Source of the DNA: Dryas octopetala
Lineage: Eukaryota; Streptophyta; Magnoliopsida; Rosales; Rosaceae
Assembly: GCA_963921425.1 (NCBI GenBank)
Contig: OY992837.1
Location: 12,993,896 to 13,057,895 of the forward strand
Direction of reading: 5' to 3'
Length of the DNA: 64,000 nucleotides
In this document: piece by piece, positions 1-11,207 of the stretch
How positions within the stretch are numbered: position 1 is the stretch's first letter
Layout: the number at the start of each line of letters is the position of its first letter
Notes under the pieces: model-generated
Seen by the model: only the letters and a program-made list of their open reading frames with translations
Databases searched by the model: none
Told to the model about the DNA's origin: nothing
Program-made: the position numbers and the translations under genes

Positions 1-73
1 AGATGATGTAGAAACATTAGGTAAAAACTAATATTAGCGACATGATGCAGAAACTTAGTAATTGAATTCTTAC

Positions 74-2841
74 ATGTTTCTTGAACCATTCAGGAAATTC
101 CTTCTTGCTTATCTCCATGATTTGTCGCCTAGTGAACCTTTCCCTTCGATGTTTATCTCTCAAAAAGTCCTCATGTTGCCTTCTAAAAGGGATCACTTCA
201 TCACAATTATCAAGAATGTATCTGTGGCATCGATTCCTATCATTTAGATCAAGCTCCACATTTTCACCTGAACCTAAATATTGGCCTGTGGAGTCAAAAA
301 TTGATAACCCACCACATATTCCACGTCCAATACCATCTGCATTTCGACCTTTACGATTACGACGAGTATCAACATCTCTAAGGTACATGGAACAGAAAGA
401 TAAACCCTCATCAACCAAATACCCTTCAGCAATAGAACCTTCAGGACGACTCTTATTTCGCACATACCGCTTCAATGTTTGCAAATACCTTAAATATTCA
501 ACATGAAAAAAAAATATTAAAAAATCAAAACTAAAATTAATGCAAATTAAGCATAAGGAAATGACCATTACCGTTCAATTGGATACATCCATCTATATTG
601 AACTGGTCCTGCAATAGCAGCTTCATTTGCCAAGTGAATTGGGAGATGCACCATGACATCAAAAAATGAAGGAGGGAAAATCTTCTCCATCTGACATAAG
701 GTCAATGCAATTCTAGAGTTTAGTTGATTGAATGCTGCCTCAGTTTCCTTCTTGCTACACAACTGTCTAAAGATAGCACTCAACTCTAGTAAAACCATAG
801 TGACAGATTTGGGTAACACACCACGTATCGCAAGCGGGAGTAATTGTTGCATTAGAACATGACAATCGTGACTTTTCAACCCATTTATTTTCCTCTCATT
901 CACATTCACACATCGAGACAAATTTGCTGAATACCCATCAGGAACCCGAATAGTAGACAACACTTTGCAAAATGAGGTTTTTTCTTCTTTGCTCAATGTG
1001 AATATTGCTGGGGGCAAAAATGTTTTATCTCCTTCTCTACGAGGGTGTTGACTATGTCTTATATTCAAAACTTCAAGATCTGCACGTGCAGCCAATCCAT
1101 CCTTTGTCCTCTTCGCAATATCTAACAATGTTCCAACCACATTATCACATACATTCTTTTCAATATGCATGACATCGAGATTGTGTCTGATCAAAAGATG
1201 CCTCCAATAGGGTAGTTCAAAAAATATGCTTTTCTTTCTCCACTGACCGTTATTACTTCTAGAAATTGAAGGCCTTCGTCTTCTTTGTCCAACAGGAGCA
1301 TTTTGGTCATGCTTTCCAAAAGTAAACCTCAAACTAGATAGTTGTTCAAGACATTGTAACCCATTCAACTGTCTTGGTGCCTGACGATCTTCTCGATGAC
1401 CATTAAATGCTGCTTGTTCCCTTCGAAACCTATGCCCAATTGGTAAAAATCTTCGATGCCCCAAATAACAAATCTTACGACTCACAGGCAAATGTTCAGA
1501 TACATTATCATCCATGCAATGCGGACATGCTTTATATCCCTTCGTACTCCATCCAGACAACATTCCATAAGCTGGAAAATCACTAATGGTCCATAACACA
1601 GCAGCCTTCATCGTAAAAGTTTGGTTTGAAAATACATCGTACGTGGTAGTGCCAACCTCCCACAACTCATTCAACTCATCAATTAATGGTCGCAAATACA
1701 CATCAATGTCATTTCCAGGACTTCTCGGTCCTGGAATCAACAAGGACAATAATAAATTTGGTTGCTTCATACACATCCATGGAGGCAAATTGTAAACAGA
1801 AAGCACCACAGGCCATGTGCTATGGGCATTGCTCATATGGCCAAAAGGATTGAATCCATCACTTGCCAGCCCTAAACGCACATTTCGAATTTCTGACGCA
1901 AAGTCAGGGTACAAATTATCTAAATGCTTCCATGCTGGAGAATCTGACGGATGTCTCATAAACCCATCCTTGGGACATTCAGTTGCATGCCACCTCATAT
2001 GTTCAGCAATATGCTTCGACATATAAAACCTCTTCAATCTCGATTTTAAAGGGAAGTACCACATAACCTTAGCTGAGACTTTCTTTCTAGAAGTATCATC
2101 TCCTTTGTTATCTTTATATCTTGATTTGCCACAAACCGAACATGCAGTCAATTTTGAGGTGTCTTTCCAATATATCATGCAATCATTGGGACATGCATCA
2201 ATCTTCTCATATGTGAGACCCAACCCATTTATAAGTTTCTTTGCCTTATAACACGAGTCAGGCAAACAATCTCCATCAGGCAACATTCTTTTAACCAACT
2301 CTAGTAATGTAGTGAATAAACTGTCCGGCAAACTCCCTAAACACTTGATCTGGTACAATCTTACAACGGCCTCCAATTTCTTAAACTCTTGACAACCAGG
2401 ATACAACTCTTGATCTGCCTCTTCAAGCAACTTGAAAAAACTTTCGGCCTCTGCTGGACGCCCATCCACGATAGTAGGTTGTGTCGATAACCCAACCTCT
2501 TCTTCCGTTACTGGTTGAACAAATATGTCATTAAGAAAATCATGCATACCATCCATCTCTCCTCCTACGTCATCTTCTATCTCCCTTAAATTTGGCTCTC
2601 CAATATTAGGCTCCCCATGATGCCGCCACCAAGCTTTTTTGTAATCTTTATCCATATCATGCCAAACAAGATGATCCACAATAGTTTGTCTTCCAAAAAT
2701 ATATCTATTGCAACATTTTTTACACGGACATTTGAATTTATCTGGCCCAACACCATTCGCAGCTGCTTGATCCAAAAACAAATTAATTCCATCTACGTAT
2801 GCCTCTAACTGTCGCGGAATCGTCAACCAAGTCCTATCCAT
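74..2841 (-). CDS. CACTA TNP2-like transposase, 3' part outside window
   Basis: Exon 1 is 572-2841 (ATG at 2841). An 83-bp intron 489-571 has donor GTAATG and acceptor TTTAAG. Exon 2 is 74-488, followed by another donor (GTAAGA at 73) that leads out of the window. Splicing joins ..YPIER to YLQTLKRYVRNKSRPEGS, which restores a conserved stretch typical of these transposases. Residues 1-80 are the transposase-associated domain with a CPCKKCCNR cysteine motif. About residues 265-470 form the tnp2 catalytic region (LASDGFNPFG, ISDFPAYGMLSGW, KACPHC). From about residue 620 the DUF4218 region follows (HNLDVMHIEKNVCDNVVGTL, then SHDCHVLMQQLLPLAIR). The protein would cut and paste the element by recognising its terminal and subterminal repeats. 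No frameshift is seen in the visible part. Confidence 0.9.
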
Positions 2842-4119
2842 GCTTTACCTCTTAGATGAAAACTCTAGACCCTGACGCCTACAATCTTTCAATCCCTATC
2901 ATGTAGGCGTACCTATTCATACCTATTAGATTAAATTCAAAAAATATTCAATAATAATTTATGATTATTTATATATGTCAAACAAATAAATTAAATTCAC
3001 AAAATATTCACAAATAAGTTGTATGTTTGTTAATCTACTTAACCTTTTTTTTTATTTGAACTGTAACAAATAAATTATATCTACAAATAAGTTGTTCTAT
3101 ACTTATTTATCTAATTAACCCAAATTTTACAAATTTTCAGTCAATTTTATTTTTAATTTGAAATAGAACAAATGAATAAATTAAGTTCACTAATATGTTA
3201 TATTTTTATTTATCTATTTAACCAAAAATTTGAATTTTTTTATTTCTCCTATTATTTTTATTTTTAACATTGATACATGAACACTAACATAATACTAACA
3301 TTTTTTATATATACTATCCTAATAATTGTATGTTAGCTAAATAATTAATATTATACTCCCTACCCTAATAATATATTGACACTAACATACAATGCAAAAA
3401 ATGAACACAAATCTAACATATACATATATATATATATATATCAATTAAATCAAGCATCTATAATTTTTAACATATCTAACATATATTAACATATTTCAAC
3501 ACATCAACATATAAAAAAAAAAACATCCAAGCTAGTCATAGAAAAACCTTGTTGCAAAATCCAAATCAACACTTAAATCTTGCTGTACCAAAATCACCAC
3601 TTATCTGGCCTGCAAAAAAAAAACACAAAAAATCACATATATAACAATAATGAAAATGGATATACAAAACCCTAAATTAAATATAACCACTTATCAAATT
3701 CGGCATATCAAATTAAATATACAAAAATCACATATATCACCACTTATCAAATTCGGCATACCCCCAAAGAATTCAAGAATGAAGTGGATCTTGGCCTCTG
3801 AGACAAGAAATTTGAGAAGATTTGGATAAACCTAACAAATTATAAAACAAACTTAATTAACAAAATCTGAAAATAAAATCAGAAATAAGAGAGAAAGAGA
3901 GAGAGAGATTACCGAAGCTTGGTGGGGAGCGTGGACGTGGAGCTGCAGCTGAGCGCGGTGGTGGCAGATGAAGGAAGAAGAAAGATGGAGGAGATGGAGG
4001 AGATGAAGGAATCGGCGCGAGCTAGGAAGAAGAGAAGGGAAAGAGAAAAAGAGGAAGAAGGAGGAAATGCGGCGCGAGGAAGAAGAGAAAAGAAAAGAGA
4101 AGAAGAAAGAGGGATTAGG
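2842..4119. other. Untranslated leader/promoter side of the CACTA element
   Basis: This non-coding stretch lies upstream of the transposase ATG. 2870-3880 is very AT-rich with a TA run near 3421-3440 and a 21-bp direct repeat ending in ATTCGGCATA (about 3691-3711 and 3742-3762). 3882-4113 is almost pure purine on the plus strand (GA-rich). The purine tract gives long open frames on both strands, but they are low-complexity and I do not call a gene. It could hold a 5' exon or leader intron of the transposase transcript. Confidence 0.5.
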
Positions 4120-4460
4120 TTAAGCACTCAATCCTGGCGGTCCAAACCGCCAGGATTAATCAATCCTGGCGGACCAATCCGCCAGAAGCAAGTCAAAAAA
4201 AATACCCCCGCGCCTCACTCATTCCTGGCGGTTTGGACCGCCAGGATTAATCAATCCTGGCGGTCCAATCCGCCAGGAATGAGTGAGGCGCGGGAGTATT
4301 TTTTTTGACTTGCTCCTGGCGGATTAGTCCGCCAGTATTGATCAATACTGGCGGAATAAACCGCCATAATTGATTAATCCTGGCGGATAATATCGTCCGC
4401 CAGGAATGCTTAAGCATTTGTGGCGGACACCTCTAATCCGCCAGCATTGTCCGCCAAGAA
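4120..4460. repeat. CACTA subterminal repeat array with a large hairpin
   Basis: At least ten copies of the motif TCCTGGCGG or its complement lie here in both orientations, many arranged as short palindromes separated by ATTAATCAAT. Within the array 4170-4331 forms one long inverted repeat. The left arm ends in CCTCACTCATTCCTGGCGG and the right arm starts with its near-exact complement. The arms are about 70-80 bp around a centre near 4250. Subterminal arrays of this kind are known transposase-binding sites in CACTA elements; the long hairpin is an added feature. Confidence 0.85.
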
Positions 4461-4480
4461 TGCACCTTTTTGTAGTAGTG

Positions 4481-5385
4481 GTTATTTATTAGACCAAATA
4501 ATCATTAGTTTTAAATAAAATAGCTTGATTTGAATATAATTATTATAAAAATTAGATGAATAAAAAATTATGCAGATATCTAAATAGACAAATACATTAC
4601 TTCACGTAAGCACTAAAATGATTTTCATTTAATCAAATGGTTAAACATTTTTTATTTATCTAATTTTTTGCTAGAATCATTATCAAATAGAGACTTTAAA
4701 AATAAACGGTTCCGATTATTAAATTATGTACTACAAAATATGCTCCACAATGTATTCCTTATATAAAGTTATTTCAGGGATCTCTCAATATAAGTTCTCC
4801 ATATATATACATACATATATAGGGAAATTTTTCAAATAACGATGTCTTTACTTTAAGAAAAATAAGAACTTCTTCTTTGGACCTACAATTTATTGATCAA
4901 AATGTTCATATTTTAAAACATTATACAAAGATCACCCTCGCAAAAATTTTTAAGTTAGGACTTAGATGTTCTTACTTTAAGATAGCTATATAGAGAAAAC
5001 TTATTAGGCGAAATCCTTTTTATAACTTTATAAGAACAAAAAAGGATCTAGTGTGGAACCAACTCTCAATGCGAGTCAATCCTTCTTCGTTATATAAAAA
5101 GTCAATTAAATCTGAATTTATTTAGTTATTTAAATAATGTAATGGTTTTTCAGTTTTTCAAATTAATTTAATTGGTCTATTCTGAATTTTATATATTTGT
5201 AACAATTAAGATTTTGACATGTATATTGACACATGTTCATTTATTCAACAGCCTATACACTTCTTTCAAACTAATTTACATATGCAAAGGTTCTAGCATC
5301 TAAGTGGGAATATCTTGTGATGGGATTCATAAATAAATCAATATATTTTCAACTCTATTTAGTAATAATATATATATACATACAA
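4481..5385. other. AT-rich intergenic DNA
   Basis: No coding potential is seen. The stretch contains runs of TA (4805-4822, 5370-5382) and a short block at about 4690-4740 (ACTTTAAAAATAAACGG...) that resembles segments at 5470-5490, 9200-9260, 61720-61770 and 63615-63660. It may be a degraded copy of a dispersed repeat. Confidence 0.5.
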
Positions 5386-5782
5386 GAATGCTCTAAAACT
5401 AACTAGTTAGTAAGTTAATACAAAACTAACCACTATGTTGGGCCCATTGTACAATGTAATTTAAAAATTTGAACCGTTTATTTTTTAGGCCCTACTTCAA
5501 AAATCATTCCTGTAAAAAATCTTCAAAATCGGAAGTCATTTAGTCATTTGATTATAATAACAACTATTTCTATACTTTTATCGAAAATACTGATCGTCTA
5601 TTTATTTGATCTCAATTAGATGACTACATGATTTTCGATTTAGTTGATTTTTTGCAATGATGATCTTTGAAGTAGGGGCTAAATAATTAATGGTTCGGAT
5701 TATGAGATTAGTGATGTGGTGGCCCCAAAAACATGATTAGCTTCGTATTAACTTGCTAACTGGTTAATTTTAGAGCACTCCT
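5386..5782. mobile_element. MITE-like element with ~45-bp terminal inverted repeats
   Basis: The left end (ATGCTCTAAAACTAACTAG..AAGTTAATAC) and the complement of the right end (GTGCTCTAAAATTAACCAG..AAGTTAATAC) match over about 45 bp with few differences. The inner parts also pair partly (GAACCGTTTATTTTTTAGGC near 5471 against GGTTCGG near 5692). It is about 400 bp long and has no coding frame. No clear target duplication was found, so the superfamily is open. Confidence 0.7.
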
Positions 5783-6780
5783 TTTATATTTCAAGGCATG
5801 CATGAGCACGAGTACTCGGTAGTTGGTAGTTGGTAGTTGGTACCAAAGTGTTTACATATGCTTGTGACTTGTGTACGTAGAATTTTCAAGTTCCCTTCCA
5901 AGGCATATTCCAAGCATATTCAGCTACGCACACAATGGCAAGCAGCCACCGTGGCCTGCACGCCATGGCAAATTGGCATATGCTCAATTCTATTCTCTTG
6001 TCTAACTATATAAGTCAAAGTTGAAAGTTTGAAACTCATAAATTAATTTTGAAAATTAATTACTTAAACAGAAATGCATGCTATGCAAATGAAAGCACCA
6101 TAAACCAATATTCTATGAGTTTCCATCAGTCACCATGTTTTAAATTATTTCCATATTTTCTTGATGCATGTGTGTGCTGTGTCCAGTGATGGTCCTCCAG
6201 TTTTGGGCTGCTCTTTGATGTCCACATGAATTTTGTTTGATGTCTTTCTCAAATATATCGTCCAAAAATTGGAGCGATTCTGAGAATCTAGTCATTAGTT
6301 TATATTTCTGCCTCAGGTGTCATATTCATATACACTTTGTTTTACACTTTCTTATGAAATTTTTTAGAATTAATTATCTCCTACTACATGACAACTTTTA
6401 TATTTACCCTCAACTATACATATTGTTTAAACTTAACAATAGCTACTTTTCGTATTTTGGGGCCAGCTGTCCTTTACTAACCCACATTTAATATTTATCT
6501 TTTTCTTTTCCAGTATAGTTTGTACGTTATTTGGCTCTGTTTTTAGAGTCTCTATATTTCCAAATCTCACAAGCTCCAGATCTCTCTTTATGTGCTTGAT
6601 CGAAGCCTGATCGAAGCATTCTAATGGATCTGCTCCGAGCTTGATCAAAGCCTTCTAGATCTCAAAGCCTTCTAGATCTGCTCTGACCACTCCGACTTCT
6701 CCTTGATTGAGGATGATCACAGCTTGTGGTACGTAGACTCTTACTTTGATTTCTTATCAGTAAAAGGTTTTTGATTAAGC
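5783..6780. other. Intergenic DNA without a supported gene
   Basis: A short triplicated AGTTGGT stretch lies at 5819-5840. A 16-bp direct repeat (AAGCCTTCTAGATCT) occurs twice at about 6648-6680, just before the palindromic minisatellite. The open frames at 6237-6491 and 6433-6648 are AT-biased with no recognisable domain and are not called. Confidence 0.5.
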
Positions 6781-7262
6781 TTAATTTATGAAACTGCAAT
6801 TTCTGGAACATTGCAAGTGAACTGAAACTGCAGTTTATTGGAGTTACAGTTACTAACTGCAGTTTCAGAAATTGCAAATGAACTAAAACTGCAGTTTATT
6901 TGAGTTGCAACTGGAGTTGCAACTGCAGTTTCAGAAACTGCAAATGAACTGAAACTGCAGTTTATTTGAGTTGCAACTGTAGTTTCAGAAACTGTAGTTT
7001 ATTTGAGTTGCAACTGCAGTTTCAGAAACTGCAAATGAACTGAAACTGCAGTTTATTTGCGTTGCAAGCTTGCAGTTGTAGTGTAAGTGAAACTTCAGTT
7101 TCTGAAACTGCAGTTTATTGGAGCTGCAGGCTTGCAGTTGCAGTTACTAACTGCAAGTAAAACTGCAGTTTCTAAAACTGCAAAGTGAACTGAAATTGCA
7201 ATTTGTGAACTGAAACTGCAGTTTTTTTGGAGTTGCAGGCTTGCAGTTGCAGAACGATGCTT
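6781..7262. repeat. Palindrome-rich minisatellite built on AAACTGCAGTTT
   Basis: About 480 bp are made almost entirely of variants of ACTGCAGTTTATTTGAGTTGCAACTGCAGTTTC and GAAACTGCAAATGAACTG. The core AAACTGCAGTTT is a perfect palindrome and recurs every 25-65 bp. Larger modules repeat with variable spacing, so this is a complex rather than a clean tandem array. Because both orientations are interleaved, a transcript of either strand could fold on itself. No coding function is inferred. Confidence 0.85.
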
Positions 7263-8263
7263 GTGAGTGAAGATGAACAATTGTCGATTTAGTAAAGTTG
7301 AAGAAAGAGATCGATTTGGCAAAGAAAAGAAGAAGATCAGTTTTGGGCTGTTTGTGTAGTTGGTTTGGTTGTGATGCGTTTCTTTTAGAAGGTATCCGCA
7401 TGTTATATTTTGGGCTGGTGGATAGTGTCCGCAAGTTAATAAAAATAGATTGAGTAGTTTTGATTAATATTTTACTTTGTTAGTACCTTATAAATAATGG
7501 ACTCAATTTTTTATCACAAAAAATGTACGTTGTAAGCATTTAAGGAATTACCCAAAAAGACAATCAAATTTTTGGCAGCAATTAATTTTTGTGCTCCAGG
7601 ACCAACATGGTTGTGGCTAGGTGAGGTTAGCTTGTTCGAATGAGAGCAACAATTTTTGTATTTTAATTAATTTGGGGAAAATACACTCATGCCCACCCCT
7701 CCCCAACTGCATTTGGATGGTCTCTCACTTTGTCTTTAAAGAAAAAATTGACTCACATTAATTACTCTCTAAATTATGATTTTGTTGTAAGTCCAACATT
7801 CATTTATATCAAAATTGAGCATTGTGAATCAAATTTTAACAAAATGTTTGAAGGAGTTGAACGGAAAAACCCCATATCACAACAAATTAAATTGTATAGT
7901 GGTGTAACTTTTCTACTAATTTTATATATAGTGGTAAAAAAATGGGTGAATTAAGAAGTAAAACCCTTTATAATGTAGTCTATTTTAAGTGTAATTTTTC
8001 TGACATCCCTCTCACAGTAAAAGAAATCAGCCATACCCAATACATAAACTGTGCATATCATATGGCTTTCAAATCCTACTCCCTCAGATTTCTTGATTCA
8101 GAAGTATAATGATATTAGGAACAGGGCCTTATATACTAAAGTGGATTTTGGATCAATTGTTAGTTACTATATTGCTGGGCAACAAGCTAGGGAAAGAGAA
8201 GATACATGAATATAAACCAATATATTCTTACATTAATTTCAAATAATCATCTGAACAAGAAAC

Positions 8264-8299
<36 letters not shown>

Positions 8300-8544
8300 T
8301 CTGGATGATGCTAATATCATAGAACAACACCCACCTTGTTGTTGCATGGTGAGATTAAGGAAGAAGCAAAGTAACTATAAAGAGAAAAAAGCCCCTCTAA
8401 ATTCTCAAATAACCATTTTAAGTAATATACCCTAAAGTTGATGAATCATGATGTTGATCCTCATAAACCTTCAAAAACTCTCAAGATTGAATGATAGCAT
8501 TCAAGAAGACCCTTTGGTCTCCTCTCTCCCCAAATCTTACCTTT
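7263..8544. other. Intergenic DNA with TA/TG microsatellite
   Basis: AT-rich and without a supported gene. A (TA)n(TG)n microsatellite is at 8263-8299. The segment from about 8330 to 8544 is probably the 3' untranslated region and downstream flank of the minus-strand small-protein gene that ends at 8545. Confidence 0.5.
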
Positions 8545-8760
8545 TCAACCATGCATAGGAGGAGATTTGGAAATCTTGATGACTTGAACTCCACGGTTTT
8601 GATGACCCAAAGCCTTGAGCTGCTGAAGATCTGCGGCTACTTCTGACCTTTTGGTGGTTTGGAGGGGAAGAACAGCAGCTGCTGCTGCTTTGTTAGTGGC
8701 CTCTGCTTTGCGAGGGTAGAAGAAATCAGTGGGGAAGAAGTTGTATTGAAGGCCCGCCAT
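8545..8760 (-). CDS. Small FFPTDFFYPR-motif protein, copy A (71 aa)
   Basis: A single-exon minus-strand frame of 71 codons starts at ATG 8760. The N-terminus is MAGLQYNFFPTDFFYPR, almost the same as the protein encoded at 11208-11525. The rest is Ala/Lys-rich with a basic tail (VQVIKISKSPP). There is no signal peptide or membrane segment. A TATA box (TATAAAA, minus, 8881-8887) lies about 120 bp upstream of the ATG, and the leader resembles that of copy B. Conservation of only the first ~17 residues in two otherwise diverged copies argues for real coding selection. I do not recognise a named family and give no function. Confidence 0.75.
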   Translation of the reverse strand: MAGLQYNFFPTDFFYPRKAEATNKAAAAAVLPLQTTKRSEVAADLQQLKALGHQNRGVQVIKISKSPPMHG

Positions 8761-8880
8761 GGAAGAAGAGTAGGAAGCTTTAGCCAGCTCTGTAAAATGT
8801 AAACTTGTGTTTGTTGGTTTGGACTTTGGAGATCAAAGACTATTTTATCACATGCTTTGTTGTGCACCTAATACTTTGGG

Positions 8881-8887
8881 TTTTATA
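8881..8887 (-). promoter_or_regulatory. TATA box of small-protein gene copy A
   Basis: The minus strand reads ACTATAAAACCC about 120 bp upstream of the ATG at 8760, a spacing compatible with a roughly 90-nt leader. Confidence 0.6.
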
Positions 8888-9824
8888 GTGGCAGTTGCTC
8901 TGCAGTTTCAACTTTCAAGGTGTTTGTTGGGGAAAACAAGGGCAAGGTAATGGAGTAGTTTAAATCACACTGTGGGCCTTGTTTGTGGGCCTTTGTTTCA
9001 GATTATTTAGTTTCTGTGGGCCTTTGTAAGATAGTTTAGTTACTGTGTGCTTTCTTTGATAATTTCGTTGTCTTTACACTTTCTTAAGGAAAATGCTAGG
9101 TGTACCATTTTCACAATTTATTTTGAGGACAATGTAGAAAATCTTGATGTTGATAACAGTTACACAATTACATAATTTATGATTGGTTGATATTTTACAG
9201 AGATGATCTTTAAAGAGTGATCTAAAAAATGAACGGTTTTGATCATAAATCTACACTATAAAATAATGTAGTTTTAATTAATTAGTATGAGATTAGTATT
9301 AGCAGAGATTCTGAATCTGTAATTCTACATACATACATGCACATATCTCATATGCTGATGCACTCATGCCTCATTTATAACGGCATACCTTTTAACAAAG
9401 GATCAAAATAATGTTTTAACCACTATATTTTTTTCTCTTTTCACAAGAAAGAAAGAAAGAAACCACTAGATTTTGTTTTAATGAATATGATTTTATGGAA
9501 GGCATGTAACAGGGCACATCTTCTATATAAGCAAGAACACAGGGTGCCACGTAGGGGTTGGTTGAAAATATCTTCTTCGAAGAATTCAAATCCTTAATGG
9601 ATGGTGGATTCGTTTTTATTGTACTACGTACTTTAACAAATCGGGTTTAATTTGGAAGGGTCACTCAACCATGGTTTGATGAACCTAATATTATTTATAC
9701 CTCATAGTCTGTGATTAGCCAATGCAGTCCATGAATTGACTATCTAGCTTCCATTCCATTCCGACATTAGAAATAGAATTGAAAGAATAACAAGCTAGCT
9801 AGCTAGATATATCAAAGAAAGAGA
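8888..9824. other. Intergenic DNA between copy A and the inhibitor pseudogene
   Basis: No gene is seen. A short block near 9200-9260 (TTTAAAGAGTGATCTAAAAAATGAACGG) belongs to the dispersed repeat noted at 5470 and 61720. A GAAA microsatellite is at about 9446-9462. A TATA-like CTATATAAG at 9522-9530 may be the relic promoter of the pseudogene downstream. Confidence 0.5.
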
Positions 9825-10414
9825 ATGAAGGCCGTTGTACGTAGCTGCCATATTTTTCTTCCTTGTGTCAACCTTGTGTGTGCTACAACAACAGCAACAA
9901 GTAGTTGCAGATCCTCAAGTTGATAGATGGAACCAGGTTGCCACCTCTGCGAAGCTAGAAGGAGCATGCCAATATTTGCCTCACAATTCAGGATTTGTGC
10001 ATCTCTAGCCTCAACAATAACCCAAAAACCAAGCTTATGGGGTTGGCCTACGTAGCAATTAGCCTTGCAAAACAAAATGCATCGGACAACCACTTAACCC
10101 TACGGGAATTGAATGCCAACTACATGTATAGTCCAGGCTCGCCAGCAAAAGGGGGGGTTTCCAAATGTTAGCATAATTGCATTGACGCGATTAGGAAGAT
10201 TGAAACCTCGACTGCTGCAATAGTGTCCAATGAATACTTCGAATACAAAAATGTGAACAAATGGATGAATGAGACAATTGCTTATACCAACTCCTGTGAT
10301 CATTCACTAGTTAGCAACGAAGATAAAACCATCATGGCACCCAAGAACCAATTCTTACGCCAGTTATGCGAAAATGTAATCGCCATCATCAAGGTCATGC
10401 TTTATGAGGAGTGA
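9825..10414 (+). pseudogene. Invertase/pectin methylesterase inhibitor (PMEI) family pseudogene
   Basis: Three plus-strand frame pieces read in order as one PMEI-type protein. ATG 9825 (MKAVV) shifts near 9840 into VAAIFFFLVSTLCVL, a secretory signal peptide, then KLEGACQYLP. A second shift near 9985 leads into DLCISSLNNNPKTKLMGLAY and LAKQNASDNHLTLRELNA. An in-frame TAG at 10169-10171 breaks the chain. After it come NCIDAIRKIE, WMNETIAYTNSCD and FLRQLCENVIAI, ending in TGA at 10412. The order of four cysteines (GAC, LC, NC, SC) matches the family's two disulfide pairs. Intact members are secreted four-helix proteins of 150-190 aa that inhibit cell-wall or vacuolar invertase or pectin methylesterase. 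Two frameshifts plus a stop make this copy non-functional; a G7 run at 10151-10157 lies just before the stop. Confidence 0.75.
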
Positions 10415-11207
10415 TCCATCATATCCTCCATAATTGTCTTAATTTGTCTCAACTTCATTTGGCTACCAACAATGTAACAATAAAGGCTTAATTGGAACAA
10501 TATTAATAGTCCTCAAACATTTTCACCATTCTTTTTGAATAATTTGAGAAATTTTTTTGTCGTTAAGAATATTAAATTTTATTTATTTATTTTAGTAAAG
10601 GGGCCTAAACCCAACAAGGGTGGCCCTGACCATTTCTATAAATGATTATAGATGTCAAATTTTGTTAATGATTATAAATGATTCTACAACACAAACAATT
10701 CCGACTCCTAGACCCAGCTACATATCTAAGAGATTATATATATCTTCTTAGCAGGCATTGAAAATTGGGCTATATCTGTGGGGAGTCCAGAATTACAAAC
10801 ACGCTTCAACATTAGGAGAAAAAGGACACCGACTTCAACATTAGGCTTAATTTTACATTTCATGATGAGACCATAAATTTTAAGAAATTGAAATTGTTGT
10901 TTTGAAGGCGATAAGCTCTTATATTCTCAATCACAAGAAGAAAGATTTCAAATCATAATTGGACTCTTCACCTTTTTGTGTTTGTTTCTTTATAAAAAAC
11001 TCGAACTTGAAAAGTAAAGAAAAATTCTATAGAAATACAACGATCCATATTCTGGTAATTAAGTAGTACCCATCTCCATGTGCATTTACATGCAATACAA
11101 TCCATTAAAAAATAATAACCGAGCGTAGTACAAAAAGAAATAAAAACAATTACAGAATGTTTTTTATAAAAAGAAAAGTGTCGTCCAATTGGAGCATGAT
11201 CATTAAT
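10415..11207. other. Intergenic DNA, no gene seen
   Basis: AT-rich, with no domain-bearing frame on either strand. The right part (about 11000-11207) is probably the 3' untranslated flank of the minus-strand gene ending at 11208. Confidence 0.5.

Larger units (their letters stand above)
1..4480 (-). mobile_element. CACTA (En/Spm) DNA transposon, left part cut by the window edge
   Basis: The right terminus reads, on the minus strand, CACTACTACAAAAAGG (4465-4480), the terminal inverted repeat typical of plant CACTA elements. The likely 3-bp target duplication starts at 4481 (GTT). Next to the terminus lie many copies of a TCCTGGCGG/CCGCCAGGA subterminal motif, also characteristic of the superfamily. 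Further in is a TNP2-type transposase gene on the minus strand, so this end is the promoter side. The other terminus is outside the window, so total length and the matching duplication cannot be checked. The transposase reading frame has no stop within its visible exons, so the copy is not visibly decayed. Confidence 0.93.

Noticed and set aside
3919-4308. 129-codon plus-strand frame, Lys/Glu/Arg-rich
   Set aside because: It is produced by the GA-rich tract and CACTA subterminal repeats, is low-complexity, and runs into hairpin repeats.
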